A DNA stretch of 64,000 bases from Gigaspora margarita (lineage: Eukaryota; Glomeromycota; Glomeromycetes; Diversisporales; Gigasporaceae): NCBI GenBank assembly GCA_009809945.1, contig WTPW01000067.1, positions 699,693 through 763,692 on the forward strand, read 5' to 3'. Positions 33,727-43,742 of the stretch are shown here, one piece after another. The notes under the pieces were generated by a model that saw only the letters and a program-made list of their open reading frames with translations, did no database searches and had not been told where the DNA came from. Numbering within the stretch: the stretch's first letter is position 1; every line of letters begins with the position of its first letter. The position numbers and the translations under genes are program-made.

Positions 33727-34044
33727 AAATACCTTCCCAAAAATAAGCAACCTTTTTTGGAGCAAAGATTACACAAAAAAGTAGGGGTTGCTTATTTTCG
33801 AATTGTTGAATTTTTTGAAAAATTGAAAAACGTACTAATAAAAAGTTATCCAAATAACATGAAATGTTTACTATAAGTGTATTTTTGATTCCTGAACAAG
33901 TTTACTTAATGGCACATTTGAGGTTTACTTAGTAAAATTTGACTTTTATATGTAGCAACTGCTAACATATTTTTTGAGATTTTTGAAAAAAATTAGGGGG
34001 GTTGCTTATTTTTGGAGTAGCTTATTTTTGGGAATATACAGTAT
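33723..34044. mobile_element. MITE, AAAATAAGCTACC family, copy 2
   Basis: Opposite-orientation copy of the element at 6596-6908. It shares CCCAAAAATAAGCAACC-type ends, AAAAAGTTATCCAAAT and GACTTTTATATGTAGCAACTG. The right end ATATACAGTA matches the right end of copy 1. Confidence 0.75.
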
Positions 34045-34246
34045 ACTAATAACATGTATAGAATCTATAATAATAATGTGTAATAATACATAATGATTAA
34101 TAAGTTGGTGCAATTTATGTATTATTTAATTAGTCTAATAATTGGTCTGTCGAGTCCCATACTAATCAGTTCTAATAAGTCTTGGACTGCAGTCTGGTCT
34201 TACTATTTAAAAGACTGCCTGTTGTTAACATTCGAATACCTCTCAG

Positions 34247-34526
34247 CAGTGTTGTTACGGGACAGCTTTGGACAATGATTTGGACAATTTTGGACAATTT
34301 TGGACAATTAAATAAAGTAAAATTACTTAAAATTTTATTAAGATANCCTATTTTAATNTTAACTGGAATGTGTNNAGCANNTAAAAANANATATAGTTNT
34401 ATATTTTTTANATANATNTATTAATTATTAAAGCCTGNACANGCTTTGGACAATCTTGGACGTTTGGACAATTTTGGACGTGGACAAGCCAAAAAAGGCT
34501 GTGGACAGCCAAAACGTACAACACTG
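34247..34526. mobile_element. hAT-type element, 280 bp
   Basis: Ends CAGTGTTGTTACGG and CGTACAACACTG are flanked by a perfect 8-bp duplication CCTCTCAG (34239-34246, 34527-34534). The CAGTG terminus is hAT-like. The interior repeats TTTTGGACAA and its complement and has scattered Ns. Confidence 0.88.
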
Positions 34527-34539
34527 CCTCTCAGAAATC

Positions 34540-35246
34540 AAGGCTAACAGAGCAACTATCAACAGAAAGTCACATGAGCACAAGACACAAAACTGTGCTG
34601 TGGTATATCGTAGTTGTTAGTATATAGACGAGCAAGAGGATTTATGTTGATAATGATTTGGCAATTTGAAAGAGTGTATGATGTATTTTATAGAATTGAT
34701 TTGTATAATATATGTCTTTTATTAATAATAAAGAAGTGTGTTGGCGAACATGCCTTACAAAGTGAAGCAGTTATTACCCATATTTATAAGAAACTATTTA
34801 CTAATAAGTACATGTGGGTATTGGGTTATAAAGGATTAATCTATCATTTACACTTCTTCTATCATATTGGTCCCTTATGCCAATTCCATCAAATCAATCC
34901 CTTATGCCTCTATTACAACATCTGATACATCTATTACATGTGACACCTCAGTCACATGCAGCACATCCATCACATGTAGCACATATGGCACAATCAGTAC
35001 ATCTAACGCAGTATACCTGTGACCTACTATTATATACAGCAGGGGTCTGTATGCAAGGGTAACACTGTCTTTGGACCAAGACAGACTGGACGGACTAATT
35101 AGCAGCCATATTCATATACATACATCTTTATATAAAATTGAAATAAATAAAGTTTTTTAAATGCAAACCAAAAAAGTCATAATCTCCTGTAAATCATAAT
35201 AAAGCATATTGCCATCTTAAATATAGACCACCTATATCAGTTCAGC
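34540..35246. other. Intergenic sequence, open frames unsupported
   Basis: A 103-codon frame (34614-34925) has no motif, no recognisable homology, and composition like its surroundings. Near 34930-35040 short CACATGTAGCACAT-like words repeat imperfectly. Confidence 0.35.
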
Positions 35247-35590
35247 TCACTTCACTGATGCTCATTTCACAGAAATAACATTTCACTGACAACAATTCAC
35301 TGACATGTTATTTCACTAACATTTATTTTCCATTTCATTTGAAAGTTTATTTCACTGAAACTTATTTCACTGACAAAAATAATTCTGGTCATTTTTGTTG
35401 AGTCAGGTTAGAATTAGAGTTAAGGTTAGTAGAATCTATAAAAAAAATTTGTCTATGAAATGAGCTTCTGTGAAATAAATTGTCAGTGAAATAAATTTGT
35501 CTGCGTAATAAGTGTCAGTAAAATAAACATGTCAGTGAATTTTCGTCAGTGAAATGGTATGTCAACGAAACGAGTGTCAGTGAAGTGATA
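35247..35590. repeat. Inverted arrays of TTTCACTGACA
   Basis: The left half has repeated TTCACTGACA/ATTTCACTGA words; the right half has their complements TGTCAGTGAAATA. The two halves are separated by a short unique core (GGTTAGAATTAGAG). It forms a foldback whose arms are themselves tandem arrays. Confidence 0.7.
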
Positions 35591-36025
35591 CGTATCCAAA
35601 TATATAATGTAGAACTTATTTATTACTTTAAAAAAAATATAAACATCGATTTTTATTGTGTTCTTAAATGGCTCCAAAAACCAACTTTGACCTTATTAAT
35701 TTAAAGATACTGAAATATGAAGCTACTTACTAGACGTTTTCTTATATTTAAATAATGCTTCTTGTATTATAATCTATTTTAATTACAAAGTTGCTATTAC
35801 TTTCAAGTTTTTTTTAATCAAGTTGTTACAGTTTTGAGTTAATTAGGAGTTTTAGCACTTATATATATTACATATCACTATTTTTCTAGCTTAAAAACAG
35901 TCTCTAAGTGAAGTTTAACTAGAAATGTGAATCCCAGAAATACCCAAGATACTTAAGGCTTCGTTTGTAAAGAGTTTTCCTTAGTAAAAAAAAATTTACT
36001 AAGTTGAGTAAAAAGTACTCTTAAC

Positions 36026-36889
36026 CAGTGTTTAAAATTCAATGTTCTCATGGTTCTCAATGAACATTTGAATTTTTTTAAGAACACAAATATTTAGAAA
36101 AGGTTCTCATATTTGAGAACATTTTATCCCCCTGAAATGTTCTCAAAGAGAACATTTATAAAATTTTTATGTTCTAGATTTATTAATAAGAACAATAAAT
36201 TATATAAAATGTTCATCAATTTGATAATGGTTTTGATCATGACAAATTCTGTATAAATATAAATATGTATGTACATATGTATGTACATATGTATCTATAT
36301 ACTATGTATAGCACATATGTTTAAAGTTGTACAATATGGATAACAAATAAGTATTTAAGAAAATAGCCTTTAAAGATTTTAAAATAAAATATTCATTAAT
36401 TGTACAGTATGTTTTTTTATATAGAGAGTATTATCATTGTGTAGACTTATATATTGATGATTTATGTCAAATAATTTGCTGATACTAAGCAAGTAAAAAG
36501 ATACAAAGTATTTGTTAGTATGAAAGTAATTGCATTGTAATTTATCACATTAACCAATAGTAGCATTAGTAAAATATTATAGAAAGTTTTGTTTTATTAT
36601 AAGCAAATATAAAAAGCACTTGAAGTTTTAACAAAATATTAGAAATTGAATCGTATAATATATTGTGTTATGTTGAAAAAATATAAAAATCATATACAAA
36701 CATTAAAAAATTATTAATAGATAAGCATGAACTTAGTATGTGAATTGTAAGTATAGAATATGAATATCCTTTAAAAATTAATGTTCAATATATTTAATAT
36801 ATAATGAACATAAAAAGTTTTTGAGAACAATAAAAATTTAAATTATGCTCTTTTGAGAACATAACTTTAGATTTGAATTTTAAACACTG
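36026..36889. mobile_element. hAT-type element, 864 bp
   Basis: Ends CAGTGTTTAAAATTCAA and TTGAATTTTAAACACTG are exact inverted repeats, flanked by a perfect 8-bp duplication CTCTTAAC (36018-36025, 36890-36897). Many GTTCTCA/TGAGAAC subterminal words could be transposase-binding repeats. No transposase ORF. Confidence 0.92.
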
Positions 36890-37064
36890 CTCTTAACTGT
36901 ATAAATTCAATTGTATAAAATTGACCAATCTCGAGAAAGTTACCTATAGATAAACCATTTAATATATCTATAACTAATAAAATGCTAGTAATAACCCTAT
37001 GTGTTGTGAATTAAATGAAATAGCTGTCGAGTGAAATGGCTTTCGAGGAAATGAGTACATTCCA

Positions 37065-37690
37065 GCGCATATATTGCAGATTTAGGTCTTTTATATCGTC
37101 CATCAAAAAACAAGATAGTGAGATTTACGGTATCTTGTCATATATAGTTCGGAAGTTTGAATCAAAGCTATGTACAACAGCATTTATAGTCTTGGTATCA
37201 TTATGACAGAAATATCAACTAGACAACCAACTTTTGATGGAATTCCGTTTGATAACGATCTTCTATTAAGAAATTTTTCTAAATAATTTGCGACCAGGAT
37301 TTGTTCATAGAATTCCCACTGCTACGTCAAGTTGGCAAGAAAATTTTGAAGTTATCCGATTTTTGATCGGAAAATCGACTCCGTTCCGAAAATTTTAAAC
37401 GATGCTTGTTGTATATGTTTTTATGTGGTTTTATACGTTTTTTATGCGTTATTTATGCGATAATTTTTAATCAAAAAGTTCTTTTCTTCCATCACGTACA
37501 AACATAAACTCCTGTTCGGAAATCCTAACAATTTTAAAACATCCATTTTTTTATAGGGCATGTATCCTGATCCGCAAAAGCGACTTACTGCCACAAATAT
37601 TAAGAGTCTGCTTAAAGAATTAGTCAAGTTCTTGGATGATGAATCAAATGAAAATAAGTTAAAAAGTAATTTTGGGTGCAGTAAAATATA
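37065..37690 (+). pseudogene. TKL-type protein kinase, C-terminal relic
   Basis: Across two frameshifts the sequence reads AYIADLGLLYRPSKNK (DLG in place of DFG), then EIYGILSYI, then SLGIIMTEISTRQPTFDG and IPFDNDLLLRNF (alpha-F and alpha-G region). After about 250 bp of unrelated sequence, MYPDPQKRLTATNI and LLKELVKFLDDESNENK match the end of the kinase domain. Lobe and order match the intact kinase at 41645-43110. The N-lobe and catalytic loop are missing; the sequence upstream of 37065 is unrelated. It is a dead copy. Confidence 0.75.
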
Positions 37691-37824
37691 GAATTGTTGA
37701 ATTATACTGGATCCTGATTCACTAAATCGATATACTGATATAAATATTCAGTGAAATTTAAAGAATTGACAAAATGCGATATCAAAAGGCAATATTCGAG
37801 TTCATACGAAATATTAGAAGTATA

Positions 37825-38044
37825 GGCGCGTAATAACGTTATTTCGAAAATTCCATTATTTTGAAATTACAAATTTGACTCAAAATAACGCCCGTGCGCG
37901 TCCCGAAATAACACGCACCCAGAATAAATTTGCAGGAAAGTTTTTAGAAGTTAAAACATTTCCTCCAAATTTAGTACAATAATTCAAATTTTCGAGCATG
38001 CATGCGTGTTCAAAATAACTTACATCTGCGCGTTATTACGTGCC
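37825..38044. mobile_element. TA-flanked MITE (220 bp), GGCGCGTAATAACG ends
   Basis: Ends GGCGCGTAATAACG and GCGTTATTACGTGCC are inverted with TA on both sides. Internal words CAAAATAACGC and GAAATAACACGCA recur at the ends of the composite insertion at 3890-6560. Confidence 0.78.
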
Positions 38045-38654
38045 TATTCAGTAAATAAATTTCAGAATATCTCACCAGAACAACCAGATGACGAGTACTC
38101 AAGCAAACTCATAGATGTACAGTAAGTAAATAATCCCAAACAAAACAGGAATTTAATTGTGACATCAATGAATTTAAACTTGACGAATTAAGGAAACAGT
38201 TGATTTCTTTTTGAGTTAAGAAAATAAATTTTTTGCGTTCACAACTTTAATTTGTGCGAATCTACATAATATCCATCGTTTTGTTTTATATGCTAGACTC
38301 AAAATGACTCGTATACGAATTCTTAATAAAAATATGCAATTAAGTTTTTGGAAATAAATTTTTTATTCCATGATTATTTATATGATTATTTATATGATAT
38401 GGTTAAAATTATCTTTTATGTAACATTCAAGAAAACATTTATTCTTATTTTGGCACCATTTTTCCCTACTCTAGTTTTACCCCTAACTTATCGAAAATTT
38501 ACAAGGCTCACTACATTTGTGTAACGCTTTATCATCAAAAGTCTGTTACATTTTTTGCGGATAATCGTTACATAATACGTAACTGATAAACATGGCTGAT
38601 AGGCTGTACGTAATTAAATCTACGTCATAATTATGTCATCTTACGTAATACATT

Positions 38655-38794
38655 GTCGCGGAAATTAGGGACCTCAATTGAAAAATAAAAGCCCTAAACC
38701 CTAACCTAACCATTAAAACAAAGCTTAGAAATGCACTCAAAAAAATTTTAAACATTTCATATTAAAATAATTAAATTCCAGCTTCAGCCACGAG
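38655..38794. mobile_element. MITE, GTCGC...GCGAC family, copy 2 (shortened)
   Basis: Starts GTCGCGGAAATTAGG and ends TTCCAGCTTCAGCCACGAG. It shares CCCTAAACCCTAACCTAACC and ATTTCATATTAAAATAATTAAA with copies at 143 and 41006. It lies 80 bp upstream of the Sel1-kinase start codon. Confidence 0.7.
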
Positions 38795-38874
38795 ATAAAT
38801 TTCTCATAGTGTTAGTTATAAATCACTGATACTTTTATTCAACTGAGATTTGTTGATTGTAAAAATCAGCTAAT

Positions 38875-41800
38875 ATGGATGATTCAGACGAAATATTCTG
38901 GATTGGTTATTGTTATGAACATGGGATTGGTGTTAAAAAAGATGAGAATAAAGCATTCATTCATTATCAAAAATCTTCAGAGATGAATAATCCTAATGGA
39001 ATGTATCAAATCGGTTATTGTTATTATTTAGGGATTGGAGTTGAAATAGATAAGCATAAAGCATTTATGCATTATTTAAAATCAGCTGAGGCAGGTAATT
39101 CTATGGGAATTTTTAAAACTGCTGTTTGCTACAGGTACGGAATTAGTGTGAAAGAGAATAAAGAAAAATACGGCGATTGGATTGTAAAGTAAGTATGAAT
39201 TTTTTAATAGATTAAAATTTTACATTGTAAAATAGGAAATTTAAATATTTTACCAATATAAATTTAATAAATTAATCTATTAGAGAGTAAGTATAATAAT
39301 CATTTTCATTAAATACAAATTTTTTTTTGAAATTTTTATGATAATTTCTATTGAATGATATAACTCAAGTACACTTTGTTTACGCTAATTTAGTCGGTAA
39401 AGACAGTATAAAGAACCTTTTTTACTATGGATTTAAAATAAACTATTCAAGTTCATGAATATTTATTATCTAACTTTATTTTTTTATTCGCATTAATTTA
39501 GTGCGTAAGTTAAAGAAAATTTCTTAATTTAAATTTAAAATAAGCAAGCTATGTTCATAAATATTTAAAATATTTCATTTATTCCCATTAACTTAGTGCG
39601 TAAGTATGAGGAAATATTATTAATTTATATTTAAGATGAGCTGTTTACGTTCATGAATATTTACCATTTAAGTTCATTTATTCGCATTAACGTAGTGCGT
39701 GAGTATGAAGAATAATGATTAATATAAGCAATTAAAATAAAATATTATATTCATATTCATAAATTTTTACTATTTAATTTCATTTAGTCCGTGAGTATGA
39801 AGAATAATTATTAGTTTAAGTATTTAAAATGAACTTTTCGAGTTCATGTATAATTACTTTTTAATTTAATTTGTTCGTATTAATTTAGTACGTGAGTATA
39901 AAAAACCATTTATTAATCTAAGCGTAGAATTCAACATAACAGATAAGTTGTTCGAATTCATGAATATTTACTATTTAATTTTATTTTTTCATGTTAATTT
40001 AGCGTGTAAGTGTGAAGAAGGTTTATTGATTAAATATTTAAAATAAATTCATTGATTTGATCTATTTAATTTTATTTAGTTCGTGAGTTGAAGAATTTTA
40101 TTGATTCAAATATTTAAAATAAGCCATTCAAATTTATGAATTTTAATTATTTCATTTTATTTTATTTACGTTTAGTGCGTGAATATAAAAAATTTTCATT
40201 AATTTAATTATTTGAAATAAAATATTCAAGTTTATGAACATTTACTACTTCATTAATATTTTTAGACCGTGAGTATAAGACATTTCATTAATCTAAGCAT
40301 ATTTTATTCATGAATATTTACTATTTACAGTAATTTCTTTATTTTTGTTAATTTAGTGTGTGAGTAATGAACATTTATTAATCTAAATTTTAAAATTGGT
40401 TAAGTTCATAAAGATTTACTATTGAATTTATTTTTCATGTTAATTTAGTTCGTAAGTATAAAAAACATTTATTGAGTTAAGTATTGAACTCATGAGCTTT
40501 TAACTTAATTTTATTTTATTCATGCTATTTAGTCGGTGAATATAAAAAAGATTTATAATATAGAATTTAAATAAACAATTAATTTCATGAATATTTCTAC
40601 TTATTCATTTTATTCATTTAATTTAGTGTGTGAGTACAAAAAAACACCTATTAATTTAAGTAAAATGTTCAAGTTCATGAATATTTACTATAGATTTCAT
40701 TAAATAATATTGTTTTAGTGGGTGAATATAAGTAATATTTATTAATTATAGCAATTAAATTAAGCTATTCAAGGTTATGATATTTACTGTTTAATTTTAA
40801 ATTTATTACAGTTAGTGAGTATAAAATGTTTATTAATTCAAGTATTTAAATTAAGTGTTTATGAATATTTACTATTTAATTTACTTTATTCACATTAATT
40901 TAGTGAGTAAGTATAAAGTTATTGATTAATATAAGCATTTAATCTTTACTATTTTAATTTCATTTGTATTCGTTTTAATTTAGTCAGTAAGTATAAATAT
41001 TTATTGTCGCGACTGAAGCTGGAAATGGCTGAAGCTGGAAATCAGAAAAGCTGATTTAAAAAAATAAGTCCTACCAAAATCCACTTATACTCTTTTATTA
41101 TTAAAACTAACTCTAAACCCTAACCTAACCCTAAAAAAACCCCCTAACAAAAGGCCCTAAAATTTTTAAAAATTTCATATTAAAATAATTAAAATTTCCA
41201 GCATCAGCCGCGACATTTATTAATTTAAATAAACTATCCAAAATATGCGAATATTTACTATTTAATTTCATGTTATTTCCATTAATCAGTCCGTGAGTAT
41301 AAATAGCATAAATTAATTAAGCAATTGAAACAAGTTATTCACGAATATTTATTATTTAATTATATTATTTTAGCCGGTGGGTAAAAGAGCATTTATTAAT
41401 TTAAGCATTCAAAATTGCCATTTGAGTTCAAGAAAATTTACAATTTAATTTTAGTGCGTGAGTATTAAAGAATGTTTAATATGTTTTAAAGATTTAATTT
41501 ATGAATGTCTATTATTTAATTTATTTTGCTTATATTAATTAGTCGGTGAGTGTAAAAATTATCTTCATCTAACGCTAAATTTAATATAAAGTAAAAAAAA
41601 TAACTGATGTAATATGAAAATATAATACAATAATAATTATAAAGAAAAGCTCAAAATGGTAAATGTGCATATTGTAATGCAGATAAGACGAGTGAAGCAT
41701 GGTGCCAGACATGTGATCCTGACATGACAATTCGAGGATGGACAAGTGGAAATAGAGATATTGACTTTTGCATGAAAGAGTTTCAACTTAGAGTTAATGA

Positions 41801-43110
41801 TTATGAACACATGATTGAATGGATTCCGTTTGATAGACTAGATAATATTATAAAAATTGGTGAAGGAGGATTTGGATCAGTGTTTTCTGCAAGTTGGTTG
41901 GATGGTATACGAAAGGTTAAAAAAATTAAAAACGATAACGATGAACATGAATATGTAAAATCACGTGAACAATGTAGCACAGTTGCACTCAAGACTTTGT
42001 CTAGCTCTAAAGAAAATTCCTATGATTTTTTGAAAGAAGTAAGTTAAATAGTTATTAATTGTACAGATTTTAAATATAGTTTATATTGAACTAATTCATT
42101 TATAAAATATAAGTTCAAAAATCTTCTTCAATGTGGATTGTGGGGTAGTAGGCTCAAGATATATGGATTGACTCACGATGCAAAAAAAAACGAATACTTT
42201 GTGGTTTTTCAATATGCGGATAATGGAAGTCTTCATAAGTTTTTAAGAAAAAATTTTCAGGATCTTACCTGGCAGACTAAGTTAAAACTACTGTCAGATG
42301 TTTCAGGTGACTTACGTACAATTCATTATGCAGGATATATTCATGCGGACTTTCACAGTGGCAATATCTTGCAAGATGGAATCATTAGTAAAAATGTGCA
42401 ATCTTACGTTTCGGATCTGGGATTGTCTAAAAAGTATAATGGAAATGATTTAGAAGGTAAAATTTATGGTGTCATGCCTTATGTTGCTCCAGAAGTTTTA
42501 TTAGGTCAAAAACTTACAGCAAAAGCTGATATTTATGGTTTTGGAGTCATCATGTCAGAAATGTCAAATGGACAAAGACCTTTTGATGGTTACGAATTTG
42601 ATATTGGATTTGCATTAAAAATTTGTAAGGGATTACAGCCAGAATTTGCCCCTGGAACTCCAAATTGCTATATTAATTTAGCTAAGCAGTGTATGAATCC
42701 TGATCCACAAAAACGGCCTGATGCTAATGATGTTCACGAAACGCTTTATAACTGGAATAAATACATGGAAAGATCAGATAGTACAAATGAAATCAAAATG
42801 CAATTCTTAAATGCTGATAAAATGATTAAAGAGTTGCCAGCTATTCCGCCAAAACATCCTGATTTTATGTATACTAGTAAAATTATTGATACTCAGAGAA
42901 TATCGCATGAAATTAAAGGTATTTAATTTAAAATAATCCGCTATATATATATATATATATTTACTTAAATAAAATTTGAATTTGTCTTTAGTGAGTCAAC
43001 CTTTCTTTGAACTTCCTGATGGTAAGTACTATGCTAAATTTATTCGTAACTATACCAAAATTTCTTATTATATTTTGATATTACTGTGGACAGAGCTAAA
43101 AGATATATGA
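38875..43110 (+). CDS. Sel1-repeat / TKL-type protein kinase, five exons
   Basis: Exons 38875-39188, 41645-42038, 42114-42918, 42992-43021 and 43094-43110 join in frame to 519 residues plus stop. All introns are GT...AG; the last three are 75, 73 and 72 nt, while the first is 2,456 nt. Residues 1-104 hold two to three Sel1 repeats (WIGYCYEHGIGVKKDENKAF). Residues 112-128 form C-x2-C...C-x2-C, probably zinc-binding. The kinase domain follows: P-loop GEGGFGSV (177-184), VALK lysine 221, catalytic loop HADFHSGN (HRD arginine replaced by Ala, 313-315), DLG (337-339), APE (361-363). The domain is typical of expanded Glomeromycotina TKL-like kinases, probably cytosolic Ser/Thr kinases with Sel1 scaffolding. 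Substrate unknown. Sel1 lying N-terminal to the kinase is notable. The exon 1-exon 2 join rests on phase only. Confidence 0.82.
39282..41546 (+). repeat. Array of 23 intron-sized units with AG-NNN-GT boxes
   Basis: Within intron 1 of the Sel1-kinase gene, 23 units (77-114 bp apart after removing a MITE) share TTAATTTAG-NNN-GTGAGTATAAA, TTATTAATTTAAG and TTCATGAATATTTACTATTTAATTTT. The gap between AG and GT is exactly 3 nt in all 23. Triplets in order: AGA, TCG, TGC, TGC, TGC, TCC, TAC, CGT, TTC, TGC, ACC, TGT, TTC, TCG, TGT, TGG, TTA, TGA, TCA, TCC, CCG, TGC, TCG. GT-to-AG lengths (74-111 nt) match ordinary introns of the gene. Each triplet is frame-neutral. It may be a microexon array or a satellite with a splice-like box. 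Confidence 0.85.
41006..41214. mobile_element. MITE, GTCGC...GCGAC family, copy 3 (209 bp)
   Basis: Ends GTCGCGACTGAAGCTGG and CCAGCATCAGCCGCGAC are inverted and flanked by a perfect 7-bp duplication ATTTATT (40999-41005, 41215-41221). It sits in the intron-1 array and splits one unit; removing it restores normal unit length. The interior has AACCCTAACCTAACCCTAA. Confidence 0.88.
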
Positions 43111-43742
43111 ATCCGTACATACATTGATTGATAGCAATTTCAAATCTCAACATTTCTGTAACATAGTAGCAATATTAAAACAGCTATAAATATTTTTAAT
43201 TAAAGTTTATTTGATTCAGTTATGATTAATAAATATATGCATGATATCATTGCTTTAAATCAGGAACGGATGATATAAGACTTATTTAGGAATATTATAT
43301 AGCTAAGATTCAAAATCATTACCTGGTATCAACAAAAGTTGATCTTTTGATTTCAACTAATCAAAATGTTTGCTGGTCAGCGAACATAAGATTTCAATAA
43401 AGTTTTTAAAATTTTGCAAGACTCCTGTGGTTAAGCCACGCTAGTGTATAATTTATCAAACAAAATTAGCTTGAAGAATTACAATCTCGAATAACATAAT
43501 GTTTATTCTAATATCTTGAAGTAAAGTACGTATAAAATAATATAAATCAAACGTCCTCAATATATTCAAAATCAGTCAAAAGAAAGAAATGATGATAATA
43601 AAATAATTTAACATAAAATAAAAATGAGATAATGAAAAGTTAAGGAGGAGAATTAGACAATACTAACATATTATATTTTCTATTTCATCTAGCACACCTC
43701 CCAACCATGTACAATAATCGCATGTACAAGATCTGGCCTAGT
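43111..43742. other. Intergenic gap between convergent genes
   Basis: Separates the ends of the Sel1-kinase (+) and TPR (-) genes. AT-rich, no ORF or repeat recognised. Confidence 0.5.

Noticed and set aside
34614..34925. 103-codon plus-strand frame
   Set aside because: No motif, no splice context, composition equals flanks, overlapping frames of similar length.
39282..41546. CRISPR array
   Set aside because: Units are eukaryote-style, with no constant direct repeat separated by unique spacers, no cas genes, and intron signals instead.
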